Positions 18,177 to 26,034 of a DNA stretch of 64,000 nucleotides are shown in pieces. The stretch spans positions 868,001 to 932,000 of the forward strand of contig NZ_CP010817.1 in NCBI RefSeq assembly GCF_000833025.1, written 5' to 3'. The notes under the pieces are model-generated. The model searched no databases and had not been told where the DNA came from. It saw only the letters and a list, made by a program, of their open reading frames with translations. Each line of letters opens with the position of its first letter. Position 1 is the first letter of the stretch. The translations under genes were made by a program, and so were the position numbers. The stretch comes from Myroides profundi (GTDB lineage Bacteria; Bacteroidota; Bacteroidia; Flavobacteriales; Flavobacteriaceae).

Positions 18177-18268
18177 ATTATAATGATAAAAACTGAAGTA
18201 GAGAGAATAAAAATATCCCCCATTAGAACAGATAAGATATTGGGAACAGTGATGTAAGTAATCTATAA

Positions 18269-18295
18269 AAAAGAGAGTTTTGGGAGCGTTCTCTT
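18269..18295 (-). terminator. Possible terminator of the CydA-like operon
   Basis: On the minus strand, a short AAGAGA/TCTCTT stem with 13-base loop runs into TTTTAT. Weak stem; placed about 90 bases after the small membrane gene, where an operon end is expected. Confidence 0.35.
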
Positions 18296-18386
18296 GATAT
18301 GACAATAATAGATTACCTTACAGGAAATACAATACTTATCTACTAATGAGGGATACGATGTGCGCAGTGCTGGGGAGAACACTGTG

Positions 18387-18554
18387 TTAGTAAAGACCTT
18401 TTATAAACTGATAGTCTTTTTCTTCTTTAATTTCTTTTTTCCACATCTCTTTATTCTTAGAAGAGTAGAGATAGATTTTAATCACCTTAGAAATGATAAC
18501 ACCAGAGATGATCAGTATGGCTAAGATGAGAAATAGTGATATCGTAATAATCAT
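18387..18554 (-). CDS. 55-residue membrane peptide in the CydA-like operon
   Basis: A short frame beginning ATG at 18554, 7 bases after the stop of the upstream cytochrome gene. The protein has one hydrophobic helix at residues 1-27 (ISLFLILAILIISGVIISKV) and a charged tail rich in Lys and Glu ending QFIKGLY. Size and topology recall the small subunits of respiratory oxidases (CydX, CcoQ, CcoS), but no sequence similarity to them is evident. Tight spacing in the operon argues that it is real and belongs with the two cytochromes. Confidence 0.65.
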   Translation of the reverse strand: MIITISLFLILAILIISGVIISKVIKIYLYSSKNKEMWKKEIKEEKDYQFIKGLY

Positions 18555-18561
18555 AGTCTTC

Positions 18562-19899
18562 TTATTTAATGTTTAAGATATATTGAGTCAGATCTTCCAT
18601 ATCCGTATCATTGATCTGAGGGAATGTAGGCATCTGTGGTGCATCAGGACGTTTCTTACCTGGAGACTTAATCCACTTGATTAGATCTGTTTTATTGTTT
18701 GCATATATTTCTTGCATTTCTGTCACAGGAGGCCCTACTAGTGGTGTCTTCTCTTTATGACAGGCAGCACAGTAGCTATTAAAGACTGCTTTACCCTTAG
18801 CTGTATTATCACCAGAAGCTTCGGCAGTAGCTATCGCTTGTTTTTCTTCTTCTTGTTGGTTAGCTGCTTGTTCTCTAGCTTCTTTTGATGCTTGTTCAAA
18901 TTCGGCTGTCTTTTGAGCCATCAGTTCTCGGTGTGGGTTGATAGCATTCGCTCTATAGACATGGCGTCCACTTCCCATGAATACGACTACAATCCCCATA
19001 GAGATCACTATTCTTCTGAAGTATCTGTCTAGTTGGTCATCTGTACCTCTTAGTGTTTTGATCATATAGTACACTGCATATACAGCTACAGCTACACCAG
19101 ATAAGATCACTCCCATCATAGCCCAACTAAACCCTTTGGCAGGTAAAGTAGCCATCACGATAGGGCCAAATAAGAACTGAGCTACTGATGCTCCTAACGC
19201 TAACTGATACCCAAGACGTTTAACCTTCGCTCTAGTGAATACTTTAAAGTATTCTTCAAAAGGATAGTTCTTACGTCCCATATACCAAGTGATAAATAGA
19301 CCTGTCAGGGCTAGTGATGCACAGATAAAATGGAAGTATCTCGGGAATACATTTGGCAAGGCTAAAGCAGATAAGAATCCTCTTACACTCATCCATTTTT
19401 CAGGGAATAACATCAGATTGATATTCACTAAGAAGATTAGGGGAATGAATAAGAACATAATCACTGCTAGAGCATTGATAGATATGTGTAACAATTTCAT
19501 ATTCGCCATTGCTTCCCAAGTGTACTTGTGTAAGTAGGTCAATAGGAAAACAATCGCTACCATAGGGATAATCAATATCCACATAATCCCTGTCAAGGAG
19601 TTAGCTGTGTAAAAATAGATTGTGTACAGTGCATTAATACTCAGTAGAGGAGCTACCCCTAGTACTACAGCTAATGATTTGTTTACTGTTATTGTCGCAG
19701 CTATTTCTTGTGCTAGTACATCGTATTCTTTGTTTTTAAGTCCTTTTATTTCTGCCCATAGCGTAGCTATAGAACCTCCTACCATTAAGTTTACAAACAC
19801 AATATGTGCTAAGAATGAAACTACTAATAGAATAACTAGTAACCATTCTGGTAATGGTAAGTCTAAGGGTATATCTTTAGGTAATGGAGTATTATTCAT
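18562..19899 (-). CDS. Membrane-bound cytochrome c, partner of the CydA-like protein
   Basis: A 445-residue protein with about eight membrane helices in residues 18-310 and a periplasmic class I cytochrome c domain at the C-terminus, haem motif CAACH at 377-381 and PQMPTFP as likely Met ligand region (420-427). Histidines in or at helix ends (H32, H124, H138, H190) could bind b-type haem. A Gln/Glu/Ala-rich helix (about 325-362) links membrane and haem domains. It overlaps the CydA-like gene by 8 bases and precedes the 55-residue membrane gene, so the three are expressed together. Probably the second subunit of a bd-family-like quinol or cytochrome oxidoreductase; the substrate is unknown. 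Confidence 0.75.
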   Translation of the reverse strand: MNNTPLPKDIPLDLPLPEWLLVILLVVSFLAHIVFVNLMVGGSIATLWAEIKGLKNKEYDVLAQEIAATITVNKSLAVVLGVAPLLSINALYTIYFYTANSLTGIMWILIIPMVAIVFLLTYLHKYTWEAMANMKLLHISINALAVIMFLFIPLIFLVNINLMLFPEKWMSVRGFLSALALPNVFPRYFHFICASLALTGLFITWYMGRKNYPFEEYFKVFTRAKVKRLGYQLALGASVAQFLFGPIVMATLPAKGFSWAMMGVILSGVAVAVYAVYYMIKTLRGTDDQLDRYFRRIVISMGIVVVFMGSGRHVYRANAINPHRELMAQKTAEFEQASKEAREQAANQQEEEKQAIATAEASGDNTAKGKAVFNSYCAACHKEKTPLVGPPVTEMQEIYANNKTDLIKWIKSPGKKRPDAPQMPTFPQINDTDMEDLTQYILNIK

Positions 19900-21352
19900 C
19901 TTTGTTATTGTTTGATTTTTGTTCTATAAAGTGTTCTACAGAGTGAGTAGGGTTAAGATGTGCTCCAGCACTCTGTGCCCCTTCTAGTGTCGCACCACTC
20001 TGTTGTAAATAGAAAATATAATGTGCTAGTGCATCTAGTTCTTCTTCGTTACCTGGATAAGGAGGCATATAGGTTCTACCGTTGTGCATATTAGGTATAT
20101 ATGCTTTCATCGAGTTGATATCTAAAGGCTTTCCTATTCCATACATTTTTTCGAATACGAATATGATAGAGTTAATCCCCTGACTGGTATGACATCGAGA
20201 ACACGCTATCATAAACACATCTTTACCAGCTTCTAGTTTATTCTCTTCTGTAATCTCTGTGATAGAGGTATAAGTAGAGTGCTTCAGGATACCGTCTCGC
20301 TGTAGCAGAGGATAGTCTTCTTCTCTGATCAGGTTAGAGTACATATAGTTACCGATGACATAAGGCTTACGGATAAATTCTCGTACACGTTCGAATATTC
20401 CTAAGAAACCAAGCGATAGTACAAAAGGAACGATCACAATGATAAGATTGACTTTCTTAGGTTTCCACAGTGTCCAGATTGCTAACAGAGCTAGTGAGCT
20501 AGTCGCTATTAGGATAATGTATTTTAATAAATCATAGTATTTCGCAAAGTCCATAGTACCTACCGCTGTACTCATATTCGCTGTCATCGCATCAGGTATC
20601 ACGTTATAGTAATAAATAGAAGCTAGAATAGATAGTGGTAACCATAGTAATACCCATATAGCTGTAGTCTTAAGAGCCGTAGGTCTGATCGCACTAGACT
20701 TCTTAGTGAATAACATAATCAGTAAGAAGCCAAAGGCTCCTGCTACGACCATCGCTGTAGGTGTTCTAAATAATAGTTGGGGTAAGTAAATAGGGTTAGT
20801 CAATGCACTTACTAAAGATTGTTCTTGTATCCAGTTACCAGGATCCATCATAAATCCTAATATCGCTACGATAATAGCCATAGTCAGCCATGAGAATCCA
20901 GAAAGGAACCAACCGAATCGGATATGGCGTTGTTTAGCACGTAGAGATTTATTAGAGTTCTTCCAGGTTAAGAAGTAGATCATGATAAAAACTACTTCTA
21001 ATACGAATACAATCCATTCTGTAAACCATCCCCAGTAGAAAACACGGATTAAACTACCAATAGAGTTAGGACTAATTAGTGCTGCTGAGAACCATATACC
21101 GACTCCTGTCATCGCTCCCATTGTGGTCGTGATCACAAAGCCAACCATCATCATACGGTGTACCATCTTATCCCAGGCAAGATCAGTGATGTCTTCTGGT
21201 CCACTTTTGACTACTCCTTGTTGTTCTAATAATGTAATATAAGGCAAGAACCCAACGGCTAGCCCATGGTTTATAAATACGTGAATAATCGCTATCATCG
21301 CAATGAGGAAACGATCGTTCAACCAGTCTAAATGAAATAGAGGGAAATCCAT
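19892..21352 (-). CDS. CydA-like subunit with C-terminal cytochrome c domain
   Basis: A 486-residue protein related to cytochrome bd oxidase subunit I. About nine membrane helices fill residues 15-320. Candidate haem-ligand histidines are H24, H29 and H65; a helix with E112 and E119 matches the glutamate-bearing helix of CydA. The sequence REFIRKPYVIG (324-334) aligns with the EFGRQPWAV-type motif that ends the CydA quinol loop, but the long Q-loop itself is missing. Residues 380 onward are a cytochrome c domain, haem motif CSRCH (384-388), with methionines in YMPPYPG and NMHNG. Such haem-c members form separate branches of the bd family whose reactions are mostly unknown. The gene is first in an operon and has an AraC-type promoter region. 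Confidence 0.8.
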   Translation of the reverse strand: MDFPLFHLDWLNDRFLIAMIAIIHVFINHGLAVGFLPYITLLEQQGVVKSGPEDITDLAWDKMVHRMMMVGFVITTTMGAMTGVGIWFSAALISPNSIGSLIRVFYWGWFTEWIVFVLEVVFIMIYFLTWKNSNKSLRAKQRHIRFGWFLSGFSWLTMAIIVAILGFMMDPGNWIQEQSLVSALTNPIYLPQLLFRTPTAMVVAGAFGFLLIMLFTKKSSAIRPTALKTTAIWVLLWLPLSILASIYYYNVIPDAMTANMSTAVGTMDFAKYYDLLKYIILIATSSLALLAIWTLWKPKKVNLIIVIVPFVLSLGFLGIFERVREFIRKPYVIGNYMYSNLIREEDYPLLQRDGILKHSTYTSITEITEENKLEAGKDVFMIACSRCHTSQGINSIIFVFEKMYGIGKPLDINSMKAYIPNMHNGRTYMPPYPGNEEELDALAHYIFYLQQSGATLEGAQSAGAHLNPTHSVEHFIEQKSNNNKDE

Positions 21353-21369
21353 AATGTATTATTTTTCAG

Positions 21370-21377
21370 CAAAGTTA
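21370..21377 (-). promoter_or_regulatory. -7 element for the CydA-like operon
   Basis: On the minus strand TAACTTTG (TAnnTTTG pattern), ending 18 bases before the ATG at 21352. No TTG lies 19 bases upstream, pointing to an activator-dependent promoter. Confidence 0.5.
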
Positions 21378-21399
21378 GAACCCTACCTACTGAAATATA

Positions 21400-21429
21400 T
21401 TACACTAAACGTGGTGATATTTACACTAA
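21400..21429. promoter_or_regulatory. Direct repeats 21 bp apart: probable AraC-type operator
   Basis: TTACACTAA at 21400-21408 and again at 21421-21429, exactly 21 bases apart, the spacing used by AraC-family dimers on tandem half-sites. They sit at about -34 to -63 relative to the start implied by the -7 box, between this promoter and the adjacent AraC-type gene. Confidence 0.6.
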
Positions 21430-21479
21430 TCAATTTAGAACAGTGTGATAAAAGCGAATTGTATTTAAGTAATCAATTC

Positions 21480-22367
21480 TTAGTTCTGTTTTCTGAATTC
21501 TTCTGGGGATAGCCCTGTATTCTTTTTAAAGAATCTAGAGAAGTAAGCATTGTTCTTAAAGTCGAGTTCATAAGAGATTTCTGTAATCGATAAATCGGCA
21601 TTGACCAATAATCGTTTACATTCTAAGATCACTCTGTTACGGATAACTTCACCAGCTGTTATTCCTACTACCTTTTTGCATAAAGAGTTGAGGTGATTAG
21701 GAGTGATGTGTAGCATATCAGCGTATTCTCCAGGTAATCTCTTCTCTATAAAATAGTCTTCTACAAGCTTCTCAAAATTCTTAATGATGAAGTGTGCACC
21801 CTTCGTCTCATTAGGTTCTTCTGGCTCGAATACTTTCTTGACTAAGAATAGCTGTGTCTCTAAGAACAGTTCTAACATTAAGACTTTGATATAGTCTTTC
21901 TGTAAAGGTTGGTTTTCTGTATAGGCATAATACATCTTTTCGAACTTAGTGTGTAGTGTCTCATAGCACTTCTCACAAGAGAACTTAGAGTACTGCGCAT
22001 TACCTCCGAAGAAGGTAAACTCCTTTAGATAGTTCGGGTTAACTAAGAATGTACGCAGAAAGTTATCATTGAAATTGATAAGAAACCCTTTGGTACCAGG
22101 TTCGAATTCCCATTTGTGTACTTGTGAAGGGTTGAGATAAAATAAGCATTTTTCCTCAATAGAGAATTTCTCAAAGTCAATAGAGTGTATTCCCTTCCCT
22201 TCTGCTACGAAGAGGATTTGATAGAATGCATGTCTGTGAGGAGCAGACACCATATTCGGTCTATTAGAAATAAACTCTTCAAGTCGATATACTACACAGT
22301 CTTGTGATATATTATTATTGTCGAGTAGGTTACAGATGTTGTAAATTGGAATACTATTGTTCTCCAT
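21480..22367 (-). CDS. AraC family transcriptional regulator
   Basis: A 295-residue regulator. The N-terminal half is a cupin-type sensor domain (residues about 25-150; APHRHAFYQILFVAEGKG and LNPSQVHKWEF are typical). The C-terminal about 100 residues hold the two helix-turn-helix units, with GEYADMLHITPNHLNSLCK in the first and the family ending NAYFSRFFKKNTGLSPEEFR. It lies 127 bases upstream of, and in the same direction as, the CydA-like gene, with a two-site operator between them, so it most likely controls that operon. Its own -7 box TATCTTTG is at 22385-22392 on the minus strand. The ligand is unknown. Confidence 0.9.
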   Translation of the reverse strand: MENNSIPIYNICNLLDNNNISQDCVVYRLEEFISNRPNMVSAPHRHAFYQILFVAEGKGIHSIDFEKFSIEEKCLFYLNPSQVHKWEFEPGTKGFLINFNDNFLRTFLVNPNYLKEFTFFGGNAQYSKFSCEKCYETLHTKFEKMYYAYTENQPLQKDYIKVLMLELFLETQLFLVKKVFEPEEPNETKGAHFIIKNFEKLVEDYFIEKRLPGEYADMLHITPNHLNSLCKKVVGITAGEVIRNRVILECKRLLVNADLSITEISYELDFKNNAYFSRFFKKNTGLSPEEFRKQN

Positions 22368-22384
22368 ATTTCTAATATTTTAGG

Positions 22385-22392
22385 CAAAGATA
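22385..22392 (-). promoter_or_regulatory. -7 element for the AraC-type gene
   Basis: TATCTTTG on the minus strand, 18 bases upstream of the ATG at 22367. Confidence 0.45.
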
Positions 22393-22493
22393 GGAATATG
22401 TTAAATTCTTTAAATGGTGATTGAATAGAAATAAGTTATGGTGTGATTAAGATTTAGTACTTTAGACTAGTATAATCTGAAACACGAGCTAGG

Positions 22494-22913
22494 ATGGAAA
22501 TAAAGATAACTACAGAGATAGATGATGGTAATGCGATGGCGATTAAGGAGATCTTATCTTCTTATAATGTAAGTCATACGACACATTTATCAGAATGTAT
22601 CAATGAATCACTAGAGATTACTTTAGCGGAAGAAGGAGAGGTGATAGGCGGGTTATTGGGCCGTTCATTATGGGGAACACTAGAGATACAGAATCTCGCT
22701 GTGAAAGAGAGTCATAGAGGACAAGGTCTTGGTAAGAAACTCATGGTAGCAGCAGAGCAGGTAGCTGTAAAGCGCAACTGTAAGTATATATCACTGAATA
22801 CTTTTTCGTTTCAAGCTTCTGACTTTTACCAATCTTTAGGTTATGAGGTTTTCGCAGAAGAGAAGGACTATCCTTTAGGGTATGCTAAGATATATCTGCG
22901 TAAGGTGTTGTAG
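22494..22913 (+). CDS. GNAT family N-acetyltransferase
   Basis: A 139-residue single-domain acetyltransferase. The acetyl-CoA binding motif A reads AVKESHRGQGLGKKLM (about residues 70-85), with the Q/RxxGxG/A core RGQGLG. The end YQSLGYEVFAEEKDYPLGYAKIYLRKVL is typical of small-molecule acetyltransferases with broad amine specificity. Not part of an operon: transcribed convergently with the next GNAT gene, 4 bases away. Substrate cannot be predicted. Confidence 0.9.
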   Translation: MEIKITTEIDDGNAMAIKEILSSYNVSHTTHLSECINESLEITLAEEGEVIGGLLGRSLWGTLEIQNLAVKESHRGQGLGKKLMVAAEQVAVKRNCKYISLNTFSFQASDFYQSLGYEVFAEEKDYPLGYAKIYLRKVL

Positions 22914-22917
22914 GGGA

Positions 22918-23469
22918 TTATATGTATTGGGTTAGGTCAAGGTACATTTGTCTTGTATCTTTATTTTTATCATTATCTGATAAATATTTGAAACCTAACC
23001 TTTCGTAAAACAGCAATGATGTTTGATAAGCATCAACTGTTATAAACTTACAAGCTTGATGATTATTTATTTCAATAGCATTATTGATTATTGTATTAAT
23101 GATTAGTCTGCCTAATCCTAAACCTTTAAATGTTTCGTCAATAGCTAATCTTCCTATTTTAATAGCAGGAAAGGATTTTAGATGTCGTTTAGGATGAGAA
23201 AGGAATGTTTTTAAGAATCGATTAATTGCACTTTTACTTGTAAAGGTAGTATCCTCTACACGTAAACAGTCATTAAAAAGAGTGTAATAAGCAATCGTTC
23301 GTTCTTGATTTTCCAAAATAAAAGTAGTCGCTAATAATTCTTTTTTATAGTGTAAAGCTTTACTAAATAAGAAAGAGTTAAGGTCTTTATCTCCACAGTC
23401 AAAAGGTTTTAATTCATGACTTTCTAATAGTAGAAGAAAACTTAGTTTAGAAAAGTCAATAATAGGCAT
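22918..23469 (-). CDS. GNAT toxin of a toxin-antitoxin pair (TacT/AtaT-like)
   Basis: A 183-residue acetyltransferase with the features of TA-type GNAT toxins, which acetylate the amino acid on aminoacyl-tRNA and block translation. The near N-terminal LKPFDCGDKDLNSFLFSKA segment (about 17-35) is the hallmark of this group, as is IGRLAIDETFKGLGLGRLII (about 106-125; acetyl-CoA binding) and the YERLGFKYL end. It starts 3 bases after a 53-residue reading frame that is the likely antitoxin. Specificity for a particular tRNA cannot be predicted from sequence by eye. Confidence 0.8.
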   Translation of the reverse strand: MPIIDFSKLSFLLLLESHELKPFDCGDKDLNSFLFSKALHYKKELLATTFILENQERTIAYYTLFNDCLRVEDTTFTSKSAINRFLKTFLSHPKRHLKSFPAIKIGRLAIDETFKGLGLGRLIINTIINNAIEINNHQACKFITVDAYQTSLLFYERLGFKYLSDNDKNKDTRQMYLDLTQYI

Positions 23470-23472
23470 ATA

Positions 23473-23634
23473 CTAGATTTTCTTAAATAGTGAGTTTAGT
23501 ATAGAGGCATCCTTGCGAATCTGTTCTAATCTCGCATTATCTTTAGGGGTAGATTTGTTCGCTTCAATTTGTTTTAGAAAACGAGCTGCATCTTTACCTT
23601 TTAGAGTGGGTGTTATTTTAATCGGTTTTGCCAT
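23473..23634 (-). CDS. Small antitoxin candidate (53 aa) of the GNAT toxin
   Basis: A 53-residue charged protein beginning MAKPIKITPTLKGKDAARFL, with an Arg/Lys/Glu-rich helical second half ending in NSLFKKI. It is not a ribbon-helix-helix DUF1778 protein, the usual partner (about 90 residues), but its KPIKxTPxLKGKDAxxFL start is a pattern I associate with small genes placed before GNAT toxins in Bacteroidetes. It ends 3 bases before the toxin start. A -7 box (23652-23659) and an AT-rich inverted repeat TTTAAT-N6-ATTAAA (23682-23699) lie upstream, as expected for an autoregulated pair. Confidence 0.7.
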   Translation of the reverse strand: MAKPIKITPTLKGKDAARFLKQIEANKSTPKDNARLEQIRKDASILNSLFKKI

Positions 23635-23651
23635 TTTATATGTATTTAATG

Positions 23652-23659
23652 CAAAGATA
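23652..23659 (-). promoter_or_regulatory. -7 element for the antitoxin-toxin pair
   Basis: TATCTTTG on the minus strand, 18 bases upstream of the antitoxin ATG. Confidence 0.45.
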
Positions 23660-23771
23660 TATAAAAAGTGTTTTGTAAAGGTTTAATTTATTGATTAAAT
23701 GTGTGTTAAGTTTGTTTTTTGAAAAGATTAAAAGTGAATGCTTTACAGTTTTTTACTCGGTTGAATAGTAG

Positions 23772-23779
23772 TATCTTTG
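23772..23779 (+). promoter_or_regulatory. -7 element for the radical SAM gene
   Basis: TATCTTTG, 20 bases before the GTG start at 23799. The short distance supports this start codon. No clear -33 TTG at the canonical spacing. Confidence 0.45.
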
Positions 23780-23798
23780 CACTCCAAAATTAGATACA

Positions 23799-25997
23799 GT
23801 GAATACAACAATAGCATTTATAACTCCTCCGTTTACACAGTTAAACACACCTTATCCAGCGACAGCATATATTAAGGGGTTTCTGAATACCCTAAATATA
23901 GATAGCTACCAAGCAGATTTGGGAATAGAGGTTATATTGAAATTGTTTAGTAAACAAGGTTTGATAGACTTGTTCGACTATGTGCATGAACACATAGAAG
24001 AGGTCTCTCCTAATATACATCGTATCCTCGCTTTAGAAGAGGATTATATCTCTACTATAGATGCTGTGATAGCTTTCTTACAAGGAAAGAACTCTACATT
24101 AGCACATGCTATCGTACAAGAAGATTACCTTCCACGAGCATCTCGCTTTGAACAACTAGAAGAATTAGAGTGGGCATTCGGTACAATGGGAATACAAGAT
24201 AAGGCGAAGCACTTATCTACACTGTATTTAGAGGACTTGTCTGATCTCATTGTTGAGACAGTAGATACCAACTTTGGGTTTAGTAGATATGCTGAGCGAT
24301 TAGGTCGCTCTGCTCATACCTTTGATGAGATGTATGATGCACTACATCAACCCTTGACTTATATCGATGAGATTACCCTTGATCTATTGCAACAGTTAAT
24401 AGATAAGACTAATCCTAAGATAATGGGATTCTCTGTACCCTTCCCTGGTAATTTATACAGTAGTTTTAGATGTGCTCAATACATTAAGAAGAATTATCCT
24501 CATATCAAGATCACAATGGGAGGAGGGTTTCCTAATACAGAGTTACGCTCTTTAAAAGATGTGCGTGTATTTGAGTTCTTTGATTTTATCACTTTAGATG
24601 ATGGAGAGGCTCCACTAGAAAACTTGATTCTCTATGTAGAAGGAAAGATAGCACAAGAGGAGTTAAAGCGTACGCTTATTGCTAAAGATGGTGAGGTAGT
24701 GTATATCAATAATCCGCTGAAGCGTGACTATAAACAGGCGGAGGTAGGTACTCCAGATTATTCGGACTTACTGCTGACAGAGTATATCTCTGTGATAGAA
24801 GTAGTGAATCCTATGCATCGTATGTGGAGTGATGGACGATGGAATAAACTAACGATGGCACATGGATGTTATTGGGGTAAGTGTACCTTCTGTGATATTA
24901 GTTTAGACTATATCAAGGTATATGAACCAATAGCAGCTAAGCAGATTGTAGACCGTATGCAGACGTTAATTGAGCAGACAGGAGAGACAGGTTTTCACTT
25001 CGTAGATGAGGCAGCACCGCCAGCACTAATGCGCGAGGTAGCGTTAGAAATCATCAGACGTAAACTAACGGTATCATGGTGGACGAACATCCGCTTTGAG
25101 AAAAGCTTTACGAAAGACTTGTGCTTACTATTAAAAGCTTCTGGATGTGTAGCTGTATCAGGAGGATTAGAGGTAGCTTCAGATAGGTTATTAAAATTAA
25201 TAGATAAGGGAGTTACGGTAGAACAAGTAGCTCGTGTGAATAGAAACTTTACGGAGGCAGGTATCTTAGTACATGCTTATCTAATGTATGGTTTCCCAAC
25301 ACAGACTGCACAGGAGACAATAGATAGTCTAGAGATGGTGCGTCAGTTGTTTGAAGCAGGAGTAATGCAATCGGGCTTTTGGCATCAGTTTGCGATGACT
25401 GCTCATTCTCCTGTAGGTATGAACCCTGAAGAGTATAAAGTAGAGCGCGTAAACGCTGAGATGGGGACATTCGCTAATAACGATGTACCTCACGTAGAGA
25501 TGAACGGAGCGATACATGATAAGTTCTCTTTTGGACTGAAGAAGTCACTGTTTAACTTTATGCATGGGATGTGCTTTGATATGCCATTACATGAATGGTT
25601 TGATTTTAAAGTACCTCGTACAAGTATATCACCTGATTATATATTCAGTTGTTTAAACAACGAACCTTTGACAGTGTATAAACCAAATCAAAAGGTAGTA
25701 TGGTTAGGGACATTCCCTTATATCGAGTACTTTGAGAAAAAGAAGAAAAACAGAGTATTCGAAATGGCACAATTGGTTTTCTATACTAAAAAAGATACGA
25801 TAGGCGTAGATGTAGATAGAGTGGTAGGGGATTGGTTTGTACATTTTGTGGAGACTTTGAAGGAGAAAGCTTCTCAGACGATGACTTACCAAGAAATGAA
25901 AAAGAGCTTTGAGGAGTTTACGAATGAAGACTTTGAACCATTCTGGTATTCTAAGCCAGCACAAGCATTAAAAGATATGGCACTACTAGTGCTTTAA
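23799..25997 (+). CDS. B12-binding-domain radical SAM protein
   Basis: A 732-residue enzyme-like protein. The cobalamin-binding-type domain is recognisable near residues 195-290 (KIMGFSVPFPGNLYSSFRCA, then ITMGGGFPNTELR), although the DxHxxG histidine motif is not seen. The radical SAM cluster cysteines are C357, C362 and C365 in GCYWGKCTFC, that is C-x4-C-x2-C instead of the usual C-x3-C-x2-C. Glycine-rich and strand elements of the SAM barrel follow (VSGGLEVASDRLLKLIDKG; VHAYLMYGFPTQTAQET). The C-terminal 200 residues are unfamiliar. The start is GTG. It stands alone; substrate unknown. Confidence 0.82.
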   Translation: MNTTIAFITPPFTQLNTPYPATAYIKGFLNTLNIDSYQADLGIEVILKLFSKQGLIDLFDYVHEHIEEVSPNIHRILALEEDYISTIDAVIAFLQGKNSTLAHAIVQEDYLPRASRFEQLEELEWAFGTMGIQDKAKHLSTLYLEDLSDLIVETVDTNFGFSRYAERLGRSAHTFDEMYDALHQPLTYIDEITLDLLQQLIDKTNPKIMGFSVPFPGNLYSSFRCAQYIKKNYPHIKITMGGGFPNTELRSLKDVRVFEFFDFITLDDGEAPLENLILYVEGKIAQEELKRTLIAKDGEVVYINNPLKRDYKQAEVGTPDYSDLLLTEYISVIEVVNPMHRMWSDGRWNKLTMAHGCYWGKCTFCDISLDYIKVYEPIAAKQIVDRMQTLIEQTGETGFHFVDEAAPPALMREVALEIIRRKLTVSWWTNIRFEKSFTKDLCLLLKASGCVAVSGGLEVASDRLLKLIDKGVTVEQVARVNRNFTEAGILVHAYLMYGFPTQTAQETIDSLEMVRQLFEAGVMQSGFWHQFAMTAHSPVGMNPEEYKVERVNAEMGTFANNDVPHVEMNGAIHDKFSFGLKKSLFNFMHGMCFDMPLHEWFDFKVPRTSISPDYIFSCLNNEPLTVYKPNQKVVWLGTFPYIEYFEKKKKNRVFEMAQLVFYTKKDTIGVDVDRVVGDWFVHFVETLKEKASQTMTYQEMKKSFEEFTNEDFEPFWYSKPAQALKDMALLVL

Positions 25998-26003
25998 AGA
26001 TAA

Positions 26004-26027
26004 AAAGCCTCGCAAATGCGAGGCTTT
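26004..26027. terminator. Terminator, both directions
   Basis: 11-bp palindrome AAAGCCTCGCA/TGCGAGGCTTT between convergent genes; serves the radical SAM gene and the PEGA lipoprotein gene. Confidence 0.75.
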
Positions 26028-26034
26028 GTTATTC

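Noticed and set aside
18177..18268. Short plus-strand ORF of 24 codons after the 17739 gene
   Set aside because: Too short, no hydrophobic or conserved pattern, no spacing suggestive of an operon.
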